The notes under the pieces are model-generated. The model did not search any database. It saw nothing but the letters and a program-made list of their open reading frames with translations, and had not been told where the DNA came from. From positions 6,619 through 70,618 of the forward strand of contig CAZRAZ010000001.1 in the NCBI GenBank assembly GCA_964598275.1: 64,000 nucleotides of DNA, read 5' to 3'. Source of the DNA: JAHIEZ01 sp964598275. GTDB lineage: Bacteria > Patescibacteriota > Microgenomatia > UBA12405. The position numbers and the translations under genes were made by a program. Positions 39,386 through 47,582 of this stretch are shown piece after piece (the first letter of the stretch is position 1; each line of letters begins with the position of its first letter).

Positions 39386-41328
39386 TAATAGTGGAAGAGA
39401 GCGAAGAAGAAGAAATTGTTAAAAATAGAGAGGAAGCGGCGATACCAAAGGTGCCGGTGATTAAAAGAAAAAGTAGAAAAGAAATAAAGTGGACAAAATG
39501 GGTTTTCGGGGGGGTGGCGGTGGTCTTGATCGGTCTTTTAATAGTGCCGACGATTTGGGCGGTGGACAGTTATAGGCTTTATAAAAAAGCGGAGAGGGTA
39601 AAAGAAAAAATAATCAGTAAAGATTATGATGATGCTAGAGATTTAGTGGAAGATTCGGTTAAAAAGATTAGGTCTATAGAAGGGAGAATCAGTAAATGGG
39701 AACTTAATAAATATGATTTTTGGCGGAATTATCAGATAGTATTGAGGGTGGGAGAAGAAGTGTTTTATTTGGAAAAAGAATTAGTGGGGGTGGCCGAAAA
39801 GGGGGAAAAGTTAGGTAAAACAATTTTGGAGAATGGAGAGTTTGACTGGGGCGAAGAATATACTAATTTGAGAGGATCAATGGCTAGTTTGAGCGCGTCG
39901 ATAGGGAGAATTCAGGCGAGACTGAAGGGGGATTGGGGGTTTTTGCCGGTAAGATGGAAGAGTTTGCCACAAAAAACGGGGAGAGACTTGGATGAACTAA
40001 GAGAAAAGCTGGATTTGGCAAATGAAATGATGGAGGTATTGCCGGAGATGGTGGGAGCCGGTGGAGAACGGCGGGATTATTTGGTATTACTGCAAAACGA
40101 GACAGAGTTGAGGCCAGGAGGAGGATTTATCGGTTCTTTGGGTTTTTTGTCTTTTGAAGATGGGCATTTGTTGGATTTTGAAGTAAAGGATGTGTATGAG
40201 GCTGACGGACAATTGAAGGGTCATGTGGAGCCGCCGGAGGAGATAAAAAATTATTTAGGAGAGGCGGGTTGGTTTTTGCGGGATGCCAATTGGGATGCTG
40301 ATTTTACGGCGGCCTCGGAGAAGATTTCCTGGTTTTTGCAAAAAGAGTTAGAAAGAGAGGTTGACGGGGTGATTGGAGTTAATTTGGCGGTAGCTAAGGG
40401 AATTTTGGGGGCAATAGGAGAGGTGAATGTGCCTGATTTTGGAGAAACAATTAACAAAGATAACCTATATGAACAGGCGGAGTTTTGGGCAGAGGCTAAA
40501 TTTTTCCCCGGCTCAAGCCAGAAGGCCAGTTTTTTAGGGGGGTTAAGCCGGCAAATGTTTGAGGAAGTTAAAAATTTAACGACAGAAAAACAATTGGCTT
40601 TGGTGATGGGAATGGTGGATTTGTGGGAGAAAAATGAAATACAAATGGCGATGAAGGATACAAAAGTGGCCGAGAAGATGGCGGATTTGGGTTGGGATGG
40701 AGCAATGTGGGTGGGGGAATGCGGGAAGGACCGTTGTTTGGCGGATTATCTTTATATTGTTGAGGCTAATGTGGGAGTGAACAAGGCCAATTATTTTTTG
40801 TATAGAAATATTGAACAATTGGTGGAAATATCGGAGAGATCAATTGCGAGAGTGTTAAAAATAAATTATGAAAATACGGCCCAGAACGACAGTTGGCCGG
40901 GGGGAAATTATAAAAACTATATGAGGATTTATTTGCCATTGGAGGCTAATTTAGCAGAAGTGGTGTTAAAAGATGGCAACAATCCGGCGGTAAAAAAAGT
41001 TTATGGGGATAATGAGATGAAGATAAGGCAGGTGGGAAACAAAAAGGAAATAGGGTTTTTGATGACGGTGCCGGTGGGGGAAAAGAGAACGGTGGAAGTA
41101 AGATATTCGAGTGTAATTAACTTGACGGGGGGAGATAAGTTCTCTTATCTTGGTTATGTGCAAAAGCAGTCTGGTTTTGGGGATACGGGGTTGGTAACTT
41201 TGGTGTCGCTGCCTGAAGGTTATCAGGCGTTGCAGGTGGAGCCGATGGCAAGTGTGGTAGGCGATAGGTTACTTTTTAATCAAAAATTAGATAAGGATAT
41301 TAAAATGGGAGTAGAGATAGGAAAGTGA
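39386..41328 (+). CDS. DUF4012 domain-containing membrane-anchored protein (5' end in gap)
   Basis: About 645 aa from GTG 39391, but the frame is open back into the gap, so the true start may lie in or before it. A basic segment and one membrane helix (VFGGVAVVLIGLLIVPTIWAV, residues about 33-53) are followed by a helical region and then the DUF4012 domain: LVLLQNETELRPGGGFIGSLGFL, DFEVKDVYEADGQLKGHVEPP and LRDANWDADF are hallmark motifs. DUF4012 proteins of CPR and Actinobacteria are extracytoplasmic and tied to exopolysaccharide loci, which fits the ligase and flippase genes upstream. The biochemical role is unknown. Confidence 0.85.
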
Positions 41329-41342
41329 GGGAAATTATGTTT

Positions 41343-41425
41343 TTCAATCAAGACCACCGTTTTTCTCGCTCTGGTGAATCTGTTACCAGGTTCAATTTCG
41401 CTACGAAAAAGGTGGCCTTGATTGA
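41343..41425. repeat. Large imperfect hairpin element
   Basis: TTCAATCAAGACCACC plus GTTTTTC (41344-41366) pairs with GAAAAA plus GGTGGCCTTGATTGAA (41404-41425): about 21 bp with one mismatch and one bulge. The loop holds a second small hairpin (CTGGT...ACCAG). It lies between the DUF4012 and RNHCP genes. It has no T-tract typical of a terminator and resembles a MITE-like or structured RNA element. Confidence 0.6.
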
Positions 41426-41485
41426 ATTATGAAAATTATGTCTACATATAAATTTTGTGTTTTTGAGAGCGTGAAAAGAAGAAAT

Positions 41486-41776
41486 ATGGTGAGAGTGAGG
41501 GAAAATTTTGTGTGCGAGAAGTGTGGAGAAAGAGTAATTGGAGATGGATATACCGACCATTGCCCAAAATGCTTGTGGGGAAAACATGTAGACGGTAAAG
41601 TTCCGGGGGATAGAGCTAGTAATTGTAAGGGTTTAATGGAGCCGATGGAGGCGGTGTATGAAAAAGGCAAATTTAAAATAAGCTATAAATGCCAGAAATG
41701 CGAGCATGAATTTTCCGTAAGAGAGGGGAAAAATGATGATAGAGAAAGGCTGATTGAATTGACAGTGCGGAGATAA
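41486..41776 (+). CDS. RNHCP-domain zinc-ribbon protein
   Basis: A 96-aa protein with two CxxC pairs near the N-terminus (FVCEKCGERV, DHCPKCLWGKHVD) and another pair at the C-terminus (YKCQKCEHEF). The DHCPKCLWGKHVDGKVPGDRASNCKG stretch is the RNHCP-domain signature with the first Arg-Asn replaced by Thr-Asp. These are small zinc-binding proteins of unknown function. I prefer ATG 41486 just before the first cysteine pair; ATG 41429 would add 19 residues partly encoded by hairpin DNA. Confidence 0.85.
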   Translation: MVRVRENFVCEKCGERVIGDGYTDHCPKCLWGKHVDGKVPGDRASNCKGLMEPMEAVYEKGKFKISYKCQKCEHEFSVREGKNDDRERLIELTVRR

Positions 41777-41799
41777 ATCGGGGATAGTGCGGGAAAAGG

Positions 41800-42255
41800 T
41801 CATGGTGAGTGCAATGATGTGGATAGGGTGGAAAAGTTGATAATGGAGATTTCCTTGATTTTTTTGAGGCGAAAGTCGTTACTGATAAAAAATGAGGCTT
41901 GGTGATGGATAGCGGTGGCAAGGTGGATGGCATCAGGTGTATTGATGTCGTATTTTGCTCGAATTTGGGCGGCGATAGTGGCAGTTTGAGGTGTAAAATC
42001 TTTGATTTTGACAATGGGGAGATTAAAAAGCTGGTGATAGGCATGAATAATGGAGGTGGAATTTTTTTTGAGGGGCAGGACCAGACATTCCGTTAGAGTG
42101 AGAGAGGAGATGATGACAGATGTATTATTAGCAAGCCAGTTTTTGAGGGCAAGTTGGGTGATGGGTGAATAGTTTGGGTGACCTTCGAGGTGATAGATCC
42201 AAAAATTGGTATCAACTGATACTATTTCCAACTTTTTCTTTCTTTTTGCAACCAT
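41800..42255 (-). CDS. PIN-domain ribonuclease toxin (VapC-like)
   Basis: A 151-aa PIN-domain protein. Acidic metal ligands are in IVSVDTNFWIYHLEG, SLTLTECLVLPLKK and TPDAIHLATAIHHQASFFISNDFRLK, the classical D...E...D...D set, so it should be an active endoribonuclease. It overlaps its antitoxin gene by 34 bp. Confidence 0.9.
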   Translation of the reverse strand: MVAKRKKKLEIVSVDTNFWIYHLEGHPNYSPITQLALKNWLANNTSVIISSLTLTECLVLPLKKNSTSIIHAYHQLFNLPIVKIKDFTPQTATIAAQIRAKYDINTPDAIHLATAIHHQASFFISNDFRLKKIKEISIINFSTLSTSLHSP

Positions 42256-42479
42256 TTTTTGCCTCCACCTTGTGATTGATATAATTTTTTGGCCAGACCC
42301 TTGGTGTTTACGATGATGTCTTGGTCATTGCCGGATTTTTTTATAATGATTTGATTGTTTTGGATGATCCAGGATAAGGATTGGTGACTTTTTAGGTTGA
42401 GATGTTTTTGGATGGGTTGGGGGATATAGGTTTGCATGTTGGAACTGATTTTTGTTTGGTGGATGTGAAGCTGATTCAT
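42222..42479 (-). CDS. AbrB-like antitoxin
   Basis: An 85-aa protein with an AbrB-type N-terminus (TKISSNMQTYIPQPIQKHL, SLSWIIQNNQIIIKK) and a basic, Trp/Lys-rich tail. It precedes the PIN toxin. TAAAAT (42486-42491, minus strand) ends 6 nt before the ATG. The AbrB match is weaker than for the pair at 21.5 kb; context supports it. Confidence 0.75.
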   Translation of the reverse strand: MNQLHIHQTKISSNMQTYIPQPIQKHLNLKSHQSLSWIIQNNQIIIKKSGNDQDIIVNTKGLAKKLYQSQGGGKKWLQKERKSWK

Positions 42480-42636
42480 AAAAGTATTTTATAAAACTTT
42501 TTATTTTGTATTTTTATAGATAGTTGATTGTAACACGAAAAAGAAAGGGGCGGAAGGAGAAGGACGGGCGGGTACGAAAAAGATAACTTTGTTTGAATTA
42601 AGAAATAAATTTATGAGAGAAGTGAGATGGGAATGT

Positions 42637-42642
42637 TATAAT
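42637..42642 (+). promoter_or_regulatory. Extended -10 promoter of ftsH
   Basis: TGTTATAAT: a TG at 42634-42635 one base before a perfect TATAAT, with no good -35 box. Seven bases separate it from the ATG, so the start site should fall on the start codon. Confidence 0.7.
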
Positions 42643-42649
42643 CGACATT

Positions 42650-45600
42650 ATGGCAAAAAAGAAAAGTTTAGTGGATCAATGGCGGGAAAAATTGATGGGC
42701 AAGAAGAGAAAGGGGAAAAGGGACAGTGATAATTTGATTCCAAAGGAGATTCTGGATAAATTGCCGCCGGGAGTGAAGATTAAGAGAATCGAGATTGGAC
42801 CGAAGCAAATATTAAGAACCTTTATTACCTTGCTTTTGATTTTTTGGGGATTATCGGTGGCGGCGGATTTATTTTTGCCGAAAGAAATAGTGCAGGTGCC
42901 ATTGTCAAAAATTATTGAGGCAGTAAAGGAGGATAAGGTAAAAGAGATGGTGGTAAGCGATAACGAAGTGGCGGCGACTTTGAAGGATGAAGATAAGATG
43001 TTGATATCCTCGAAAGAGCCGATGGTGTCGATGAGCGAAATTTTGCAGGGAGAAGGAATAGATGTGGGGAAAATTAATTTTAGAGTGGAAAATAATAAGG
43101 GATGGAAGGCCTTTGGGGAAATATTATCTTTGGTGCTGACAGTAGGATTGCCATTAATGTTGATTTTTTGGATGTTTTCGAGACAGGCGGGTAAAGGAGG
43201 GGCGGGAGGGATGTTTGGTTTTGGCAAGTCAACGGCAAAATTATTTATTAAAGGCAAACAAAGCTTGAAATTTGCTGATGTAGCGGGAGTAGAGGAGGCT
43301 AAAAATGATTTGATGGAAGTGGTGGATTTTTTGAAACATCCGGAAAAATATAGAAAAATGGGAGCAAGAGCGCCCAAGGGAGTGTTGCTGGTAGGGCCGG
43401 CGGGAGTGGGAAAAACACTTTTAGCCAGAGCGGTGGCAGGTGAAGCAAACGTGCCGTTTTATTCAATGGCAGGATCGGAATTTATGGAAATGCTGGTAGG
43501 TGTCGGGGCATCTGTAAGCGGGGAAACTCCGGTGCTGGTGAGAGAAAAGAGGGGGGTGAGATTGGTGCCAGTGGCGGAGGTGGTCGATGCTTATTACAAG
43601 AAAGGGGAAAGTGAAATGATGAAGAAAGTGAAAGGTTTGAAGACTTTGGGTTTTGATAAAAAAGAGAATAAATTTTGGGGAACGAGATCAAAAAAGAGCA
43701 AAAAGTTGGTTTTTGGAGGTAGCGCTTGGAAGTCGGTAGAGGCGGTTTATAGGCATAAAGTGAAAGAGATGTATGAGGTTGAGTTTTTGGGGGGTAAGTT
43801 GGAAACTACCGGCGATCATAGTGTTTTTGTAAGGCGGAGCGGTTGGATAGAAGCAAAGCGAGTGGACGAATTGAAAAAAGGAGATATTTTGGTTAACTTG
43901 CCGATGAAGACCAGATATTGGGATGGGGATTTGAAACGGACTTTGCATAGGATTAAAGCACATAAGTTTAAAATGAAACTCGATGATTTATGGTTGAATG
44001 TGTGGCGGGATGATGAGGCGGAGTGGAAGAAATATGATTACGTAAGGCGAAATGCTTTGGGTTTGAAACAAAGCGAGTTGGGAGAGCAGGTGGGGGTGTG
44101 CCAGATGACGGTGAGTAACTGGCAGAGGGATATTCATGTGCCCAGATTGGTTTCAAAGAAGTTAGTCAAGTTGAATTTACCGGAAAAAGTGAAAGTGACG
44201 AAAGATTTAATGTGGCTTTTGGGGATTTATACAGCAGAAGGAAGAGGAAGCGGCAGATTGGAGTTTACTTTTGGAAGCACAGAGAAAGAATTGATTTTGA
44301 AGACGGCCAGGTTGATGAAAAAAGCGTTTGGTTTGGGGGAACCAAAGATAAAAGCGACAGAAACTAACAGTATAAAAGTGACATATTATTCGCATCATTT
44401 GGGAAGATTTTTTGGGCATTATTGTGGTAACGGCAGTCATAATAAGAAGATACCGGAGTTTCTTTGGGACTTGCCGAGGGAATATTTTTTGAATTTTTTG
44501 AAGGGATGGGTAGATGGCGATGGTTATGTTTATAGAGAGGGTAAATTGACCGGAGTGTCGGTGAGCCATAGATTAATAAGGGAATTGGCCTGGTTGAGTT
44601 GTATGCATGGGATTAAGGTGGGTGTTAGGGAAGAATTGATGAAAGGAGGACGAGTGATTAGGACTAAACCTTTACCGGATAGTAGGGCATGGAAGCTGAT
44701 TATTGGCAAGACGAGCAATCCGTTTTTGAAAAAGAAAGCTAAATATCCGAGTCAGTTTAAGAAATGTTATATAAAAAAGATTGTAAAAAAGAAATTTGAT
44801 GGTTATGTTTACGATTTGTGCGGAGTGGAAAATGAAGGGTTTTTTGGAGGAGAGAAGCCGATGTTGTTGCACAACTCCAGGGCGAGAGACCTCTTTTCGA
44901 CGGCGAAAAAGGCAGGCAGGGCGATTATCTTTATTGACGAGATTGATGCCATCGGGCGGATGAGGGGAGGAATAGACGGAGGACATGGAGAAAGAGAACA
45001 AACTTTAAATCAGATACTGGTGGAAATGGACGGATTTGACGCCAATACGACGGTGGTAGTGCTGGCGGCAAGTGTTGTGGGAGAAACGCCAATTATGATT
45101 AAGGAGGATGACGAGGTACGAGTTGAGGGAATTGGAAGGCTTATTGATAGATATTTTGACGGCGAAGAGGAGGGAGAGGTGGAAGTGAAAGGAATAGAAA
45201 CGTTGGGGTTTGAACGAAAAAAATATAAACACAATTTGCATAGGAAAAATTTGTACTTTAGTCACAGCGCTTTTAAGAAAGTAAATAGCGTATTTAGGCA
45301 TAAAGTGAAGGAGATTTATGAAATTAAATATATAGGAGGAGAGTTGCGAGCGACGGGAAGTCATTCGGTTTTTGTTAGAAGTTATAAGGGTTTGGTGACT
45401 AAGGCGGTGTCAGAGCTAAAACAGGGTGATGTCTTGGTGGACGTTCCTTTTAAAGTGAATCGGACTAATAAGGAATTAAGAAAATTGCGGGCTCATAAGT
45501 TTGAGGAGAATTGGAGGATGGAGTTGCCGGTTTTTGATATTGAACTGGAAGAGGAATGGCAGGGTAAATATGCTTATGCTATGTTGGCGGTTGGTTCTCA

Positions 45601-47257
45601 AGGGGAAGTGGCAAAACTAGCCGGAGTGTCGCAAGGAACGGTTTCTAACTGGCGAGCGGGTGAGGGGGGTGAATTCCCTAAGAATGTTCGAGTGACAGCA
45701 GAGTTGTGCAGGCTTTTGGGTTACTATGCAGCAGAGGGGTATGCCCGATGGGAGGTTGATTTTTGTTTTTCAATAAAGGAAGTGGATTTGGTTGAAGATT
45801 TGATCAGGTTGGTGAAGGAGATTTTTGGAATTGAGCCAGATCGAATTGGACGGCAAACGCCAGGAGCGGTGAATATTATATATAGTGCGACACCTTTGGC
45901 TAAATTTTTGATAAAACAGGTGGGCAAAGGGGCGAGTCATAAACATATACCACCATTTTTGTTTGAGGCACCAAAAGAGTATTTTGTAGAATTTTTGCGA
46001 GGTTTGTGGGAAGGAGATGGACATCAAGATAAGAGAGGAAAGGGAGAGATAACATCAGTTAGCCAGAGTTTGATATTGGAGCTAAACTGGCTGGCACGAA
46101 TGCATGGAATAAAGACTTATATGGGTGGTTTTGTGGCAAAGGAAGGTAGAAGAATAAATAGAGGTAAGCCGTTATCAGCAGTACAGGCGTATCGATTGGG
46201 GTGGGGAAAGGCGGCAAATCCATTTGAAGACTTTGAAATGGAAAAAAATTATCCAAGCAAGAGGGCGGTAGTGACTGAAGTTAAGAAAGTGCCATTTGAG
46301 GGGTTTGTTTATGATCTTTGCGGAGTGGAGAATGAGGCATTTTTTGGAGGTGAATCGCCGGTGTTGTTGCATAATACCAATCGCGGGGATTTGTTGGATC
46401 CGGCATTATTAAGACCGGGGAGATTTGACAGACGGGTGGTGTTGGAAATGCCGGATATTGAGGATCGGAAGGGAATATTGGCAATCCATGCTAAAGGAAA
46501 ACCGTTTGTAAAAGCTTTGGATTGGGAGGCAGTGGCCAGGAGAACAGTAGGGTTTTCGGGGGCTGATTTGGAAAATATGTTAAATGAGGCGGCAATTAAG
46601 GCGGCGAGAGAAAATAAAACGGAAATTGCGATGGAAGATGTAGAAGACGCGGCTTTAAAGGTGAAATTGGGAGCAGAAAAGAGAAGAAAACAGACCGAAG
46701 AGGACAGATTGATGACGGCCTATCATGAAGCGGGACATGCGATAGTAAATTTTGTGGAAGGGTTGGATCCGGTACATCGGATATCGATAGTGTCCCGAGG
46801 GATGGCTTTGGGCTATACCCTGATTCCGCCAAAGCAGGATAGGGTGCATGAAACCAGATCGAGATTGATAAAACAAATGGCGATGGCAATGGGAGGAAGG
46901 GCGGCGGAGGATTTGGTATTTTCCGATTTGACGACAGGGGCGGCGGCAGATATCAGCCATGCAACCGGATTGGCGAGAAATATGGTGGTGGAGTGGGGAA
47001 TGAGTAGTCTGGGGCCGGTGAACATGGGGCCACAGATAGATGTGGATAATTTTGGCAAGGCTTATTTTGAGCCAAGCAGTATTTCGGATAGGATGTTGGC
47101 CAGAGTGGATGATGAGATAGGAAAGTTAGTCAACGAGGCTTTTGAGAGGGCGAAGAGAGTGTTGGCGGCAAATAAAAAGAAGTTGGAGAAGGTAGCAAAG
47201 GTGTTGGTGGAGAAGGAGAGTTTGGACGAAAAAGAGTTTGCGGAGTTGATGAAGTAA
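42650..47257 (+). CDS. ftsH: ATP-dependent zinc metalloprotease FtsH containing two inteins
   Basis: The 1535-codon frame encodes a 645-aa FtsH once two inteins (residues 288-742 and 808-1242) are removed. The extein has two N-terminal membrane helices, Walker A GPAGVGKT (249-256), Walker B IIFIDEID (Asp763-Glu764), the second region of homology TNRGDLLDPALLRPGRFDR from Thr1243, and the protease zinc site His1359-Glu-x2-His1363 (YHEAGHA). FtsH degrades misfolded membrane and short-lived cytoplasmic proteins. The pore loop reads EMLVGVGA with Leu282 where most FtsH proteins have Phe. Both inteins interrupt highly conserved ATPase motifs, so splicing is needed for activity. Confidence 0.96.
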   Translation: MAKKKSLVDQWREKLMGKKRKGKRDSDNLIPKEILDKLPPGVKIKRIEIGPKQILRTFITLLLIFWGLSVAADLFLPKEIVQVPLSKIIEAVKEDKVKEMVVSDNEVAATLKDEDKMLISSKEPMVSMSEILQGEGIDVGKINFRVENNKGWKAFGEILSLVLTVGLPLMLIFWMFSRQAGKGGAGGMFGFGKSTAKLFIKGKQSLKFADVAGVEEAKNDLMEVVDFLKHPEKYRKMGARAPKGVLLVGPAGVGKTLLARAVAGEANVPFYSMAGSEFMEMLVGVGASVSGETPVLVREKRGVRLVPVAEVVDAYYKKGESEMMKKVKGLKTLGFDKKENKFWGTRSKKSKKLVFGGSAWKSVEAVYRHKVKEMYEVEFLGGKLETTGDHSVFVRRSGWIEAKRVDELKKGDILVNLPMKTRYWDGDLKRTLHRIKAHKFKMKLDDLWLNVWRDDEAEWKKYDYVRRNALGLKQSELGEQVGVCQMTVSNWQRDIHVPRLVSKKLVKLNLPEKVKVTKDLMWLLGIYTAEGRGSGRLEFTFGSTEKELILKTARLMKKAFGLGEPKIKATETNSIKVTYYSHHLGRFFGHYCGNGSHNKKIPEFLWDLPREYFLNFLKGWVDGDGYVYREGKLTGVSVSHRLIRELAWLSCMHGIKVGVREELMKGGRVIRTKPLPDSRAWKLIIGKTSNPFLKKKAKYPSQFKKCYIKKIVKKKFDGYVYDLCGVENEGFFGGEKPMLLHNSRARDLFSTAKKAGRAIIFIDEIDAIGRMRGGIDGGHGEREQTLNQILVEMDGFDANTTVVVLAASVVGETPIMIKEDDEVRVEGIGRLIDRYFDGEEEGEVEVKGIETLGFERKKYKHNLHRKNLYFSHSAFKKVNSVFRHKVKEIYEIKYIGGELRATGSHSVFVRSYKGLVTKAVSELKQGDVLVDVPFKVNRTNKELRKLRAHKFEENWRMELPVFDIELEEEWQGKYAYAMLAVGSQGEVAKLAGVSQGTVSNWRAGEGGEFPKNVRVTAELCRLLGYYAAEGYARWEVDFCFSIKEVDLVEDLIRLVKEIFGIEPDRIGRQTPGAVNIIYSATPLAKFLIKQVGKGASHKHIPPFLFEAPKEYFVEFLRGLWEGDGHQDKRGKGEITSVSQSLILELNWLARMHGIKTYMGGFVAKEGRRINRGKPLSAVQAYRLGWGKAANPFEDFEMEKNYPSKRAVVTEVKKVPFEGFVYDLCGVENEAFFGGESPVLLHNTNRGDLLDPALLRPGRFDRRVVLEMPDIEDRKGILAIHAKGKPFVKALDWEAVARRTVGFSGADLENMLNEAAIKAARENKTEIAMEDVEDAALKVKLGAEKRRKQTEEDRLMTAYHEAGHAIVNFVEGLDPVHRISIVSRGMALGYTLIPPKQDRVHETRSRLIKQMAMAMGGRAAEDLVFSDLTTGAAADISHATGLARNMVVEWGMSSLGPVNMGPQIDVDNFGKAYFEPSSISDRMLARVDDEIGKLVNEAFERAKRVLAANKKKLEKVAKVLVEKESLDEKEFAELMK
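43511..44875 (+). mobile_element. Intein 1 in FtsH, with LAGLIDADG homing endonuclease
   Basis: 455 aa inserted between Ala and Ser of the FtsH motif GVGA|SRARDLF. It begins with Ser-Val-Ser-Gly-Glu-Thr-Pro (nucleophile Ser288), has a TTGDHSVFVR block B, and ends in MLLHN followed by extein Ser743. A LAGLIDADG-type endonuclease is present: LMWLLGIYTAEG and FLKGWVDGDGYV are the two active-site helices, with both acidic residues. An Xre-like helix-turn-helix (LKQSELGEQVGVCQMTVSNW) sits before the endonuclease. All splicing residues look intact. Confidence 0.92.
45071..46375 (+). mobile_element. Intein 2 in FtsH, with LAGLIDADG homing endonuclease
   Basis: 435 aa inserted in the sensor-1 motif VVLAA|TNRGD. 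It begins Ser-Val-Val-Gly-Glu-Thr-Pro (Ser808), has ATGSHSVFVR as block B, and ends in SPVLLHN followed by extein Thr1243. Endonuclease helices LCRLLGYYAAEG and FLRGLWEGDGHQ carry the acidic residues. It too has a helix-turn-helix (EVAKLAGVSQGTVSNW). It is clearly related to intein 1 along its whole length but well diverged. Confidence 0.92.
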
Positions 47258-47372
47258 AAGTAGAAACTCTAAACTCTAAATTCGAAATTCTAAACAAATA
47301 CTAAATTAAAAATACAAAATCCTTTACGTGTCATTGTGACCCCGCAACGGCGGGGGTGGCAATCTTGAATAT

Positions 47373-47392
47373 GGGCGAATCATGATTCGCCC
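47373..47392. repeat. Perfect 20-bp palindrome
   Basis: GGGCGAATCATGATTCGCCC is its own reverse complement. It sits 17 bp beyond a separate CCCCGC/GCGGGG hairpin. Confidence 0.85.
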
Positions 47393-47433
47393 CTGCAGTA
47401 ATGATGGACATTGAATTAATGGTATTGTGAGGT

Positions 47434-47577
47434 ATGAAAAAAAATTTATGGACTTATTTTGGTTTTATAAAAGATAGAGAAAGCGGGAATACATATTTGA
47501 AGAAAGCGAGAAGGAACAAGAAAGAAAAGAAGTATGTTTCTGACTTGAGAAAAAGGGAGAGAGGTCTTTCGCAATGA
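47434..47577 (+). CDS. Possible 47-aa basic protein
   Basis: ATG 47434 to TGA 47577 encodes MKKNLWTYFGFIKDRESGNTY-like sequence followed by a Lys/Arg-rich helix. A GAGG lies only 2-5 bases before the ATG, too close to be a good ribosome-binding site. The last codons lie in repeat DNA. No family is recognised; it could be spurious. Confidence 0.25.
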   Translation: MKKNLWTYFGFIKDRESGNTYLKKARRNKKEKKYVSDLRKRERGLSQ

Positions 47578-47582
47578 CAAAA

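Larger units (their letters stand above)
47258..47582. other. Repeat-rich intergenic region
   Basis: 325 bp after ftsH. It contains an ACTCTAAA/TCTAAATT low-complexity run (47265-47315), a CCCCGCAACGGCGGGG hairpin inside a GTCATTG...GCAATCTT repeat (47332-47366), a perfect 20-bp palindrome (47373-47392), and a small frame (47434-47577) whose end runs into a TTTCGCAATGAC repeat end. Confidence 0.55.

Noticed and set aside
39386..39390. Stop codon (TAA) immediately after the gap ending the SDR-like gene
   Set aside because: The gap length is arbitrary, so the frame cannot be carried across; another frame is open on both sides.
47337..47356. Rho-independent terminator after ftsH
   Set aside because: The CCCCGC/GCGGGG hairpin has no following T-tract and belongs to a dispersed repeat.
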